A stretch of 64,000 nucleotides of DNA. Origin: Anthoceros angustus. Its lineage: Eukaryota; Streptophyta; Anthocerotopsida; Anthocerotales; Anthocerotaceae. Location of the stretch: contig MU008219.1 of NCBI GenBank assembly GCA_010909165.1, forward strand, positions 1-64,000. Reading direction: 5' to 3'. Under the pieces are notes generated by a model that saw nothing but the letters and a program-made list of their open reading frames with translations, had not been told where the DNA came from and made no database searches. Shown here one piece after another: positions 25,495 to 36,649 of this stretch. Positions within the stretch are counted from its first letter, which is position 1, and each line of letters begins with the position of its first letter. Made by a program: the position numbers and the translations under genes.

Positions 25495-25895
25495 CAAATG
25501 GTCATCCGGAATGGCCAAAATTGACATGAGGCAAAGACATGGTCATGACGAATGAGGAACATTTGTCCTTGGGTCACGTGATCATGCATGATGGGAATGT
25601 ATTGTCCTTGGACCACGAACGGTAATGAACAATGGCAAATTAGTGTCCGTCGATCGAAAATGATCTTCCATAATGGGAAACATTTGTCCTTGTCAAATGG
25701 TCATCCGAATGGCCAAAATTGACTGAGGCACATGGTCATGACAAATGAGGAACATTTGTCCTTGGGTCACGAAATGACCATACATAACGGAATGTTTTGT
25801 CCTTGGACCACGAAATGCGCATGAGCAAAGGGAAATTATTTTCCTTCGATGCGATATGGTAATCCATAATGGGCTAAATTTGTCCTTGGATGAAA
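25495..25895 (+). repeat. Two tandem copies of a ~199-bp repeat
   Basis: Copy 1 begins CAAATGGTCATCCGG at 25,495 and copy 2 begins CAAATGGTCATCCG at 25,694. Both contain GAGGAACATTTGTCCTTGGG and TTGTCCTTGGACCACGAA. The copies differ by small indels. ATTTGTCCTTG recurs inside each copy, so the unit itself may be built from shorter repeats. No gene. Confidence 0.8.
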
Positions 25896-26099
25896 ATCGT
25901 ATAAACACGGGATGCCTATATATGCCAAACATGCATGGATGCCATATGTGCAGAATGGTGTGGTGGACAATCGCCGGTTGCGCAGTGTTTTAGGCATGTG
26001 AATGCCACATGTACACATATAGGTGGTGGGCGCAAACTCCGAGTTTGTGCCCGAAATCGGCATGCATGGCACATGAGCCACCGGCATGCCCTAGGACTT

Positions 26100-28680
26100 G
26101 CGCCCTCGCCTCCCCCTCTTCTCCTCTTGCCCCTCTTCCCCATCACCAGTGGTTACCTCACCGCCTTGTCGGCCATCGCACGGAGTTCCTGCTCACTTTG
26201 TCGCCATCGGTTGTGCATGTGCAGTGACTCGGTTGGCCTTCCTCGACCATGGTTTGGGACGTTGACTTTGAGGATTTGGCTCGCTCGCTTAAGCTCGGAA
26301 CAACGCCGCCAATCCGGGCCGGATGTCCGTGCCCATAACGCCGGGAAGGAGGATTAGCCCATCGACGCGCGGCGCCAGCCGAGAGGAGAGGCCGAAGCCG
26401 GAAAATGGTCCACAAGAAGGACTTGGCGCAGAGCGAGACGGGCCCAACGGATGGAAGCACGGGCACGGATGGTGGAAGCGGCAAGTGAGGTGGGCGCGGT
26501 CGTGGAGAAAGCCGATTCCACCAAGTGGAGGGTGGATGCCCATGGCGTGGAGCGGAAGCGGCGAGAGGTGGAGGTGCCGGAGGAGAACCTTCATGGGAGT
26601 GAGTCAAGAGGCGGGCGATGCCAAAGCGCCAAGTGGAGTGGGTGTCTCCAGTGGGGAGCTAACGCTACACTGCTTCTGCAGGAGAGATTCCAAAGCCGGA
26701 GGAGGGATCTCGCCAGGCGACATCCGGAGGAACGAGGACATTGGCCTTAGTCCGGAGCTTGAGGGCTGGTCCAACTTGAGGAGCATGGTGGTGGTGCACA
26801 AGAGGGTGACCGTGGCGCCGAGAGAGATGGCATACGTTTTGTGGACCTTCGCTCGGTGGCGGACAACCCCAACAACGTGGCGGAGGGAGCCTTTGGAGGA
26901 GGAGACTCCTGCGGTGGGAGTGGAGACCGGTTCACGGTGGACGTTGCGGAGGAGGGCCAAGGAGCGCATGCCTATGATGGTGAGGAGGGCGGTGAGGAGG
27001 AGGACACACGGCGGCGAGGATGGGGAGGCGGGAGCGAGGAGGAAGATGTGGAGATGGCGGATCGAGGTCGAGGAAGACATGCCGACTACATTGCCAGACA
27101 TGAAATTGGAGAATTGACGGAGCACGGCCGGTAAGCCATTAGACGATGTCATAGCCGTGTTGCAGTGTGCTACATGGCGTGGCGTGTACATGGCATGGTG
27201 CGGAGTTATGCGATGGAGGGTGGATAGAGAATGAGGAGGAGGATGAAGAGTCGTCCGATGAGGAAGGACGAGTGAGGAAGGCCTTCCACCGGGTGTTGGA
27301 GCTAGTGTGTGCAAAATGGAGTGATGGTGCCATGGTCGAGCCACGAAAGTTTGCGAAAGGCGGTGAGGAAGGTAGAGTATGAGTTTGCAAGTATAGAGCG
27401 CGAGGATATTGTGGCCAGTTTGCGGTGCATCGGACAAGGAACCACAATGTGGGCAAGAAGTGCGTGCGCACTGGTGGAGGGAGAAGGGAAGGATGCAAAA
27501 TGGTTGCATCCGCCTAATGTGAGCACGAAGGCATGGAGAAAGGCAGAAAGCCGTGGTGACGCTGCATGGTGGTGTGTGGCCAACACCACGAAGCCGCCGC
27601 AACGCCGGCAAGAATTGCACGAGCATGGGACGAATCCCTTTGGTCCAAGGAGCAAAGGAGTTCGAGAAACGGTATGTCCAACGCGGGAGGGAGCGCAACC
27701 TGGATGAGTTGAAGTGGGCAGCAAGGCATGGATTGGACAAGATGCCGAGTAATCGAGTGGTAAAATAGTCGTTAATGGAATGCTTGGTTGTGATATGTAG
27801 GTTTCGCTATGTAGGACGTGAGTAAGTGATGCGTGCATGCAGGAAGAAGGGAAGGAAAAGCGGTGGAAGGTGAAGGCCAGTCGTGAAGGAAGGCAGAACC
27901 CGGTGGAGAGAAGGAAGATGGAGGGGAAGGTGCCAAGGGAGCGCCACCAAGTGATGCCGAGGCAACGTGGATGGTGGGGATCCCGGAGGTGTGATGGCGG
28001 TGCACCGATAAGGCGTATCACACGATCCGTGTCAAAAGCGTGAGTAGGGTGGCAACCCGCATCGAGAGATTGAATGCTATTCGTTTGCCGTCAATTGTGG
28101 AAGTGGTGATTTGGCAGCCTATGGGGCCGGAGTGAAGGGCTAGCCATTGAGGCTAGTGGGTCGAATGCCACGGAAGGTGGACCACACCAGACGAAACGAG
28201 GAGGTGCCGAGCGAAGAGGGTCAAGCAAAGACAACGGTGTTGAAGCCGCAAGAGGAGTCGAGTCGGACGGTGGCGAAGGGGTGTAGGCGCAAGTGACATA
28301 GGAATGGTTGGTACCCTATGGGTAGGGGGCCGTTTGTGGAGGGGAATGTAAATGGTCGAGATGTTTTCCTGCGGACGATGGAGTCGCCAGCATGGGTGGA
28401 CCGTGATGGTCAATTAGCAACAAACAAGAGGGAATTGGTCGCCCACCTTTGTAGCCCGCATTGACATATCCAGAATTGTGGTGAAAGTGGTTATAGAGGT
28501 CTGGATAGGTGTAGGAAGATGTGGAGGAACCACGAAACCATTGGTGTTGGTCCAAGAGTCACCAAGTGACGTCGCCTGTGAGGCACATGTTGGTGGTGCA
28601 CGCGACGCATGCCCATATCACGTGGAGTTCGTATTGCATCGGTGGAAACAAGCAAGGGATAGAGGACGATTGAAGTGTCC
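26100..28680 (+). other. GC-rich region with unrecognised open frames
   Basis: The plus strand has a long open frame (26,323-27,117; about 264 codons) rich in Arg, Trp, Glu and Gly, and overlapping frames on both strands. A separate stretch near 28,030-28,130 reads SVSRVATRIERLNAIRLPSI before a stop. I recognise no domain. The composition alone explains the long frames on both strands. A decayed transposon gene is possible. Confidence 0.3.
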
Positions 28681-28689
28681 AAAAATTTG

Positions 28690-29480
28690 ATTTAAATTGT
28701 CAATAAAATCAAACACTTAGATATGTAAGGTATGAGAGTGACGTAAGGGTTAGCACATATATATTATTATATAAACAAGTCTTGATGCCTATATACGCGA
28801 TACATACGTATACAAAGAGGCATGTAAATACACTAATATAATAGAAGTATAACGGATGGATGTGTACATATAAACGCATACATACTTATGTCTTGAAGCC
28901 TACAAACATATATATGTATATTGAGTATATGCAAAGGAGGTAAAAGGAAGGAAGGACAGTAAGAGAGAGGTCATTGTAACAAGCAAGTTGAAAGAGGAAT
29001 AGTGGAAGAGTATAAAATGGGCGTGATAGGGGAGGTCCTTCTCACGGTCATGAAGGAGGAGGAGAAGTGAAAGAGTATAAAAGGGTGTGATAAGGGGGCA
29101 ATAAATAGGAGGGTGAGGGAGAGGAGAGAGACCAAGTATTGTGTTAAGATGGGGTGAGAAGTGGATAAGAAAAGGACACCTTGAACACCAAGCCACCATA
29201 AAGTGTTGCAATATTGAAGTGGTACATGAAGTGAGAGACCAAGCATTGTGTTAGGATGGTGGGAGAAGGAAGAGAAAGAATGGACCAACTTAACACCAAG
29301 CCATCAAACCATGCCGAAGTTGGAAGTGGGAAATTATTAACAATGCTTGTGAGAGAGGGGTGTACCTAAGGGAGGGGGAAGAGATAGTGTCGTTCGTGTT
29401 AAGATGGTCGCACCAAACGGGGACAAACTAACAAACTTAATACCAACCCTCCAAAACATGTTGCAATGTGGAAGTGTAAC
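28690..29480 (+). repeat. Purine-rich region with three diverged ~110-bp repeats
   Basis: The first part (28,690-28,920) is AT-rich with TATATA and TACATA runs. From about 29,120 a diverged unit is repeated three times, each containing GAGAGACCAAG(T/C)ATTGTGTTA or a related string, then AACACCAAGCCA, then a GTTG...GAAGTG end. A GAGTATAAAA string occurs twice (28,990 and 29,065) just upstream. No coding region is supported. Confidence 0.5.
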
Positions 29481-30545
29481 AAAAATTGCAACATCCATCG
29501 TAACATAGGGTGCCCTTTTCTAGTAGGGACTTCGCCAATCCAAGAAGGGCGAGGACGCACGGTCTTAGGTCTTTGCATTGGTGGGCCGTCTTCCTCCTCT
29601 TTATCTCCGCTGGTCCAGCGGGGTTCGGTCTTGGGGCGTTGTGGGCTGGCTCGTTGGTGCGACCACCAACTCCCTCCTATTACAATCTCCGGTAGCAGGT
29701 GCTCGGTGGAGGGACTAAGCGGAGGAAGCGGAATTTCTTCCCATACTTCCGAGGTCCGTTCGAGTCGTATGGAGTGGAATCCTCCCAATCCTCCTCTTCG
29801 AGACTACTTTGGTCTTGAGAGGCGGCCTCCGCCTCCCGGTGCTCTCCCTCGCGCCCGCCTTGGGCAGGGCCACCAACCTCTTCCGGAGCGCCCGCTCCTC
29901 CTCTCCCTCCTTCAGGAGGTTAAGGTGCCCCCACACATGAATGATAAGGCGCAGCACCACGGGCGGCTTCTCGTCAGCTTCACAGCCTCCTAGTTGATTC
30001 TAAGATGATTCTTCCCGGGGCCCTCTTTCCTCTATGTAGGGCGTGGAGGAACACCAGCAAGTTGTCACCAAGGTGGTCCACCTTGGTGAGCATGTTCCAG
30101 TGGACGATAATCTTTGCCACCGCCCTCACCCGTCCGCCGGTTCGACATCGACCACCGTTGAGGACCGAGTCCCGGCCTCAAGAGCGCCGCCCTCGCTGCC
30201 TCTACCTTTCCCTTCACCTTAAGGCTGGAACCACACCCCGACCTCCTCTGCGGGCGGTTGTAGACCGCCTCGGGACCTCTGGCCCATCTCCGGGTCCTCC
30301 TTCAGACTCTTGGAGCGGACCTCTTTGTTGGCCACCGCCAACATCTTCCGGGCGTACTCCCGGACCAAGGTGTCGCTGTCGAACATCCAAACAGCCTAGA
30401 AGATGTCCAGGTGCCAGTGCTCCACTAATTCTTCGGCCTCCTCCAGCCACGGCCCGAAGTCCAGGTAACGCTTGGTGACGATGTTCCTCTCCACCAGGCG
30501 CTAGGGTTCCCAGACCTCCGCCGCCTTCTTGGGCCCCATAGCTGT
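29400..30545 (-). pseudogene. gag-like retroelement relic
   Basis: On the minus strand an ATG at about 30,540 reads MGPKKAAEVWEP, a stop, RLVERNIVTKRYLDFGPW, LEEAEELVEHWHLDIF, a second stop, then AVWMFDSDTLVREYARKMLA. The rest continues in Pro/Glu/Arg-rich frames down to about 29,400. In-frame stops show that it is not a working gene. The charged, helical start and repeat-rich setting suggest a retrotransposon gag, but no zinc knuckle or pol domain is seen, so the assignment is an inference. Confidence 0.4.
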
Positions 30546-30847
30546 GCGCCTCTCGGACTGCTGTTGTGGCTTGATGATCAACAATTCTCCTTTTTTTTAA
30601 TGCCTTAATGTTTATTTAATACCTTTATTTCTATTTACCGCCGTACCCTCCACGATTTTAACGTGGATATTTGGTCATCGGTAGGGGCACATAGAGTAAG
30701 GCTAAAAAGGTTTTACATGTTGTATACAAAGCGAATGTGGGAACATAACGTCAACCAACAAATGATTTTCAAAAATAATATTCATGACTTTACGCCTAGA
30801 TACCGGGATGATTTACAAATTTTTCAAACCACTAAAAATCAACACTT

Positions 30848-31045
30848 CATCTTGGTATTGATCCGCCTCTAGGTTGCTTACCAGTGGAGTTGTGACAAAG
30901 TTTTCAAAGTGCCAAAAACAAGCGAACCATCCTAGTACTAATCCGGCCCAAGAGTGCTTAACCCTGGAGTTCTCAAAGCACCAAAAAAGAGCACCCCATC
31001 CCAGTACTGATCCGACCCAAGAGTGCTTAATCTTGGAGTTTTTAT
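30848..31045 (-). repeat. Three tandem 5S-rRNA-derived modules
   Basis: Three related modules start near 30,848, 30,925 and 30,994 (69-80 bp apart). On the minus strand modules 2 and 3 read GAACTCCAGGGTTAAGCACT...TTAGTACTAGGATGG and AAACTCCAAGATTAAGCACT...CAGTACTGGGATGG. These match the 3' half of plant 5S rRNA, including most of the internal RNA polymerase III control region. Module 1 is more diverged. None is a complete 5S gene. 5S-bearing retroelements (Cassandra TRIMs, SINE3) are the obvious source, but the matching LTR and PBS layout was not found next to them. Confidence 0.65.
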
Positions 31046-31099
31046 GTCACTGTATATATCCACACTTCTCCGAAGCAAATAGTTAGAAAAAGATACAAA

Positions 31100-31500
31100 T
31101 AATATATATACATTTGCGCCGGACGTCCTGCGCATCCACTCCACCATTTCCATCGCGCTGGACGCCCGCAAGATTGGGGTCTCGAGGCGCCGGACGTCCC
31201 CACAGTTTTAGCACGGCCAATGTGCCGAACATCCGCGCTCCAATTCCTTCCTATGTTTTCCACTCTAACAATGGAGATCCTATGGTTGTGTACTCACAAA
31301 GGTGCACCGACGCGCTACTTTCTAGAGTCGTAGTTTGGTCTCGAGATGGCCATGATCAGCTATCGGTTAATGTTCTCTCAATTCGGACGTCCATGATTGC
31401 TTCTTTTACTGCAATTGCTTCTTTTGCATGTTGCTTGCGGACGTCCGGCAATTTAACTCTTTGGACTAGTTTGGTTTGGTTTGCCTACTATTCACCTTGC
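31100..31500. other. Region with recurring CGGACGTC palindromes
   Basis: GGACGTCC-type palindromes occur near 31,127, 31,190, 31,385 and 31,438, with related GGACGCCC near 31,160. No gene is recognised. The spacing is irregular, so this is a motif cluster rather than a tandem repeat, probably inside a repeat element. Confidence 0.35.
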
Positions 31501-31903
31501 TAGGAAGTACTATCGCCTGCGAAAGAGGTGTTTAGGATTCCTAGCACCTGTTAAAAATCCTTGAAATCCCTTCCTTGTGAAGGTGAAATCCGCGAACCTT
31601 CTTTGGCTTAAACCCTGTTAGTGTAAGTGTTCGCGAGAAAATAATATGGTCAATGTCTTTTAATACATGTTTAAAGAGTGGTTTTGCTAAAGATGATGCA
31701 TTTTGGCCCATTTTCGGGGGTCATTTTTTGGTCTTTAGGGACCCAAACCCCTTTAATGGAGAATAACCCCTATCCAGAGAGATGCTGTTCTGGTCCTTTC
31801 TATAGTTTTGATGTGCTAGATGTGCTTGGTCTTTAAGGATTCCTACTGTGAATTTTAGATGTCTAATTGCTAAGTGGTCTCACGAGATGTGTTCACTGTA
31901 GGT

Positions 31904-32219
31904 AATGGACCATGAGGCAAAAGGCCGCTCCAGCACGCAACATATGCAATTACAACGATTCTGTGAACGAGCGTTGTTTGAGAAGGTGAGTCTTCATCTC
32001 TCCGAACCTGCCTTTTCGCTCGCTTTTCGTCATGTTGTTGCATCGGCTATGTCACGCGCTTTGATTGCACTCCCATTTGCTCAAATTCTGCCAGTATTGT
32101 TTGAGCAAATTGATGTAAATTCTCTTTTCTTCCTCCTGCCAGGGAATGCTCAAGGGTGGTGTCCAAGACGCGGCCTTGCGCGAGCTCCATGCTGCAGAAT
32201 TCAGGAAAAGAAACGTCTA
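31904..32219 (+). CDS. Short spliced open frame, unrecognised
   Basis: An ATG at 31,904 follows an acceptor-like TTCACTGTAGG. The frame reads MDHEAKGRSS...LFEK to a GAG AAG|GTGAGT donor near 31,985. A TTCCTCCTGCCAG acceptor near 32,142 continues in phase as GMLKGGVQDAALRELHAAEF...RKRNV and a stop at 32,219. The product would be about 52 residues, or the 3' end of a longer gene with upstream exons. The splice consensus at both sides and the phase agreement support a real transcript. I recognise no family. Confidence 0.35.
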
Positions 32220-32362
32220 ATTGCGGCTCCAAAGGATCTAATCCTTGGGATTACCATGTTCGCTGATCGCCTAGGGTTAGGATTGCCTTCAACAGGTGGT
32301 GTTGATTTCTTCCATGTTGATGGTGCAGATCCCATACCATAGGGGATCCGAATACGGTCCAT

Positions 32363-32377
32363 GGCTCTGATACCATA
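32363..32377 (-). other. Possible initiator-tRNA-Met primer binding site
   Basis: The minus strand carries TATGGTATCAGAGCC, the usual primer binding site of plant copia-like and TRIM elements complementary to initiator tRNA-Met. No LTR ending in CA directly precedes it on that strand, so the parent element is not defined. It may be a relic. Confidence 0.35.
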
Positions 32378-32893
32378 AAGGGGATTAAGACATCACCATC
32401 CTGATCCTTGAGAAGCAGCAAAAGCGAGAGCACGAACGTGCGCGGGTAGGCAAAAAGATAACTGCATTTAGGGTTTAATGAAACAATAAAGAAAAGTGAG
32501 TGTAACTGTATTAAAACCTAATAACTTAATAACCTAATGAATTGTTATTCATGTTAGTTAACCCGCGATCAATCATAACCAGGAGTTAGTGTCTGCTTAA
32601 CATAACGCGATTCCAATACTTGGGGAGGTTTGCACCCACCTCCTCCAACCTTCGCCTGAACAAACACCAGCATTTGGTGGTCAACAGCAATGGGAAGGTC
32701 ATCGCCTCTTATGGTCAACTGTTGGGATAGACGTTAGCAACAAAATGCACACACAAAGCACACACTGACCATCGACTGTCCAGAAATCATTTGGGGATTC
32801 TGGTGTAATCGACAACATCAGGACAGGTGGAACGCCGAAATTTAATCTGGTATTGCGTTTCCTCTTTCTCGCAGCGTCCAGCTCTCGATTGAA

Positions 32894-33290
32894 CTACGAA
32901 GATAGCAAGTTCTCCACTTCCTGCAGCATGAAAAAGTAGAAACCAGCTGTGAGTGTTCATCCATGGAACCTAATAACAGAAAGGGCATTTGAAAAGACAA
33001 ATGTAGCTCACTTCACGGTCTTCATGGCTGTATGTCTCCTGTAACATCGTCGCCGCGGCCAACGCCACTTCCCCTATAGCACAGACATAAATGTGTTCAC
33101 GCTTGGTAATATGGACCTATTATGTGCAAACATCCACCTACTTCAGCTTGTCCTAATCCACAAAAAAACAGCGCTGGCAGTGCCACTTGATGAAAATCTT
33201 GCAGATCTCCAACGGCAAATAAACAGGGCATGCGAGAGTAATGACGCCGCATCCAGCTGCCACAACAACACCACCATTAAGAGGGTATAG
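32894..33290 (-). CDS. 3' exons of an unrecognised minus-strand gene
   Basis: Two exons are suggested. One spans about 33,073 to 33,012 and reads EVALAAATMLQETYSHEDRE to a GAA|GTGAGC donor. The last spans 32,920 to 32,894, after CATGCTGCAG, and reads EVENLLSS and a stop. The phase fits. A further open stretch at 33,290-33,190 (VVVAAGCGVITLACPVYLPL) may be an upstream exon, but its donor is unclear. I recognise no family and the 5' end is not found. Confidence 0.3.
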
Positions 33291-33555
33291 TTAAGATTTC
33301 AAATTAAAATCCAATATGAACATGGAGTACAAAAACGAATCGAGGCAAGCTAGATATGGACAGCGGTTAAAACCATGGGAACCCTAACATCCCCTCTTTC
33401 CATACAAGGTGGCTTGAAGGGGCAAAAGAAAACACAACCTGATCCTATGCCTTCGCCATACAACCTGGATGAATCTATGCTTCTCAGGAGGCTGACTAAC
33501 TGACTTGATGCGATTAATTGTATGGGAAAGGAGCCACGGTTTTTGCAATAAGAAG

Positions 33556-34308
33556 CTGAGCCTTTGGATGATGCGGCCATGTGGACACCGCTTCTCAAGT
33601 TGTGGGTTACAGGCTTTGGACCAGCTAAGACGAATCAACGAGGAAGAGTGGGCTGGGTCGTATGGGCAAGTCTGGATATGTCGGAACGGGACCCAGAATT
33701 GGAGATGCTGCTTACAACCAAGCCACACCAACTGGATGAAATTCGGCCGGTGCCAAAGGAGTTCAAGGTTATCATTGTGGGCCTTGGGATGTTCAAGCTC
33801 AAGAAGTGTTCGCCTAATGTGATGATAACTTCCTTCCAAGAGGCTAGGCAAAATCAAAATGTAAGAACGGTTTGGCAGACATTGTTTCCAGATTCTGAAA
33901 TCTGTGTTTGATCTTGCTCTTCAATGAAGTGCAATGACATGCATGTTGCTCTGGCTTTGCTTATGAGTTTGGTCTGTTCTACAGGCTGGGAGGGCTTTCT
34001 ACAAACAACTATATGCTTTTATCACACAATCTATTGTGGACCACCGGAGAGAGATGAGCATGCGGCATTCAAGGGCAGCCCTCCCCACAACCGCGACACA
34101 TGAAAGATCAGGCAGTTCAGATGAAGAGGAGCTTGGACATGAAGACGAGCATGATGGACCATTGCCCGACATCCTTGAACATTCCGACGATGAAGAAGCA
34201 AAAAGTGGGGATGATGGGGAAAATGAGGTCAGAGATTTTGAAATCATAATGGATTATGAGATGCCTGGGGATTCAATGCTTGTGCCGACAGTGGCTTATA
34301 TCCCCTAA
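33556..34308 (+). CDS. Unrecognised two-exon gene with acidic C-terminus (5' end uncertain)
   Basis: Exon A (about 33,556-33,860) reads LDDAAMWTPLLKLWVTGFGP, then later VPKEFKVIIVGLGMFKLKKC, and ends AAT|GTAAGA. Exon B starts after TTCTACAG at 33,985, continues in phase as AGRAFYKQLYAFITQSIVDH and ends at 34,306-34,308. The C-terminal half is strongly acidic (EEELGHEDEHDG, HSDDEEAKSGDDGENE). Standard splice sites and phase agreement support it. The true start may be in an upstream exon. No domain is recognised. The DNA transposon at 34,405 lies less than 100 bp after the stop. Confidence 0.4.
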
Positions 34309-34404
34309 CCTGGCAGCATCGCGCCCTTACGTTCAAGGTTTAATTAGAGTCCCTCCCAACCCCCCATGCTGGCATGTTTATGGAAGTGGCGCGAGTCGGG
34401 GAAG

Positions 34405-36205
34405 AACACGATAATATTTGAAGCGGCTGAATATACATAAAGTGGATTTTGACATGAATATACGCGGAACGGGGTTTTTGACGGGCAATGAAATGCCATA
34501 TTTGAGCATACACTGCAGAAGACGGCATACAATTAGGGTGTCGTAGAGAAGTTCATATCTTTTAGCGGCCCACAGTGGTAGACGAAGGATTCCTCCTATA
34601 GGACGACCATTGTTTTCTGATGGAAATGATGCCCATGTCGTTAGTACATGTGATTCTTTAAACAACAATAAATGAACATGGGCGACCATCTTTGTAACAG
34701 CATCAAAGGGAATGCATACAGTTATTTCTATATTCATGCTATATATCCAATCCAAACACGGTCGACGTTGTTGTGCACAACAGCCAAGGGTGTGAAGACC
34801 CTAAACATACCGTAAGTGACGTATCTCGGCGCCGGCATGACGGCGCCCAAGATTCATAGTCTTTGGCAATGACTGCTGAATGTCGGATAGATACCCTCCT
34901 TCTGCTAAGAAAGTACTTGAATCGTAATGGCTTCTCCGGACTGCTCAACGTCGGACACACACCCTAGGCTAGTGGCTAAGAAGAAACCACCTGAACCGTG
35001 ATGGCTTCTCCGGACTAGCTATAAAAAACAAGGAGCATGGAGGAGTATAAGGGCATGAAGAAGAGGAAGAAGGAGGATGAGGGCATGAGGGCGCCGGCAT
35101 GACGGCGTTCTCGTTTCAAGATATACTTTGTGCTTCATTGTGTTTGTACATAGGAAAGTTAATGAGTCGGTAAAAGATTTGAGGTTCTTAACCAAGAGGT
35201 CTTAGGTTCAAGTCATCTTTTGGTAAAATTTTCCTAGTGTTTACAGAATAGCTAATATAGATCTTTTGGTAAATTTTTCCTAGTGTTTATGGAATAGGTA
35301 ATATATATCTTTTGGTAAATTTTTCCTAGTGTTTACGGAATAGGTACTATGGATTGAAATGAGAGAGATCAAGAGTTCAAGTCTTCTTTTAAGGTACTGG
35401 CATGCCGATGCCCTTTAAAGGTAAAAACTTGGCCGTGTTATGTCTCTCTTCACTTTCTACGGAGGTCATAGCAGTTGAACGCGCGTTTTGTGTGTTGCAC
35501 ACCATCCTTGTGAGCGACCAAGGCTTCGTCGTCATTGGAAGTGTCAAAAGTGGTGTGTTCTTTCTCATTCTCTTGCGCAAGCAAGCGACACATGGCCTAA
35601 TGTATGTAAGTCATATTGTGCATGGGTGCATGACAAGTGGTTGTAAGCTCTAGTGCTAATGCGGAAGCATGCGCAACGGCGCTCACAGAAAACATATCTA
35701 AGGACACGGCATGTCGATGGCCTTGAGGGAGCTTATTGGCGCCTTCATTAGTATAACCCTAACCTTAGGATTAGGGTGTAGGGTCTCAGCCTTGTTTTGA
35801 CAAGCATGCGGGTTAAGGCGCACTTCTGTGGGTCGAGAGTTACATACTGTTATGTTGACCTTTGTGTTATGCAAAGGGCACCGACATGTCGGCGCCCTCC
35901 AATTTCTGAATCCTTTCATGAGTAATGCCTTTAGGGCCGATTTTTGATCCATCCATGACACCCTATTGTAATCATGTTGGACGGGTTCGATATGGGCACT
36001 GGTAAGCCGGCGCCAACCACCATACCTAGACAAGTATTGCTCTTACAAATGGACTGAAATTGCAATCCGAAGGAATAGCACCCACCCCAAATAATCAAAA
36101 CATGCTTAAATATGCAATATATTTACTGTCAAGATTTGCGGAAGAGGGTTTTTGATTTCCGGAAAGCGGGTTAGTATACTCAGCCGCTTCAAATATTATC
36201 GTGTT
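34405..36205. mobile_element. Non-autonomous DNA transposon with 32-bp terminal inverted repeats
   Basis: The left end begins AACACGATAATATTTGAAGC and the right end is its reverse complement. The match extends to 31 of 32 bases (the mismatch is A against G near GCTGA[A/G]TATAC). AAG flanks both ends (34,402-34,404 and 36,206-36,208), fitting a 3-bp target duplication as in CACTA or PIF/Harbinger elements. No transposase frame is seen in the 1,801 bp. Inside are three 46-bp tandem repeats (35,216-35,353) and several CGGCATG-CGGCG palindromes. The superfamily is not certain because the terminal bases are not the canonical CACTA. Confidence 0.75.
35216..35353 (+). repeat. Three 46-bp tandem repeats
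   Basis: TCTTTTGGTAAA followed by TTTTCCTAGTGTTTA and a GAATAGGTA end is repeated at 35,216, 35,262 and 35,308 with few changes. It lies inside the non-autonomous DNA transposon. Confidence 0.85.
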
Positions 36206-36217
36206 AAGTTCTTACCT

Positions 36218-36428
36218 TGTGTTGTGTTGTATTGTTGAGGCTATGCTTGATAATATACAATGTCTTTCTCCACAAATCTTGTGTTGTATTGTTGAGGCTA
36301 TGCTTGATAATATACAATGTCTTTTGTTGAGGCTATGCTTGATAATATACAATGTCTTTCTCCACAAATCTTGTGTTGTATTGTTGAGGCTATGCTTGAT
36401 AATATACAATGTCTTTCTCCACAAATCT
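36218..36428 (+). repeat. ~58-bp tandem repeats (four units, one short)
   Basis: The unit contains GTTGAGGCTATGCTTGATAA and ATACAATGTCTTTCTCCACA, then TTGTGTTGTATT. One unit lacks the last part and is about 36 bp. The array starts just after the right end of the DNA transposon. Open frames across it are repeat translations only. Confidence 0.85.
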
Positions 36429-36649
36429 AGCAAAGCCGAGGTGCCGAAATATCCCACAATCCTGCAATGAGATCTTCTTCAGGATGATCAAAAGCTTATA
36501 AACACTTGTCCTCACAACGGCCATGTAATTACTGCCCCATACAACAATGTAACCTGCCCTTTACAAGGAACGTATGTAGCTGCCCCATATAGCAACCACA
36601 AAAGAAGAAGTCTATTATAGTGCACTTGGATAGAATTTTGCTGTCCAGT

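Noticed and set aside
26323-27117. 264-codon open frame as a real gene
   Set aside because: Equally long frames run on the opposite strand. Composition is Arg/Trp/Gly-biased from GC content, with no domain and no splice support.
31904-32342. 145-codon unspliced reading of the small plus-strand gene
   Set aside because: It reads through a good GTGAGT donor and TTCCTCCTGCCAG acceptor; the spliced reading fits better.
35757-35786. Interstitial telomere (CCCTAA...TTAGGG strings)
   Set aside because: Only one string of each orientation, no tandem repeat of the telomere unit.
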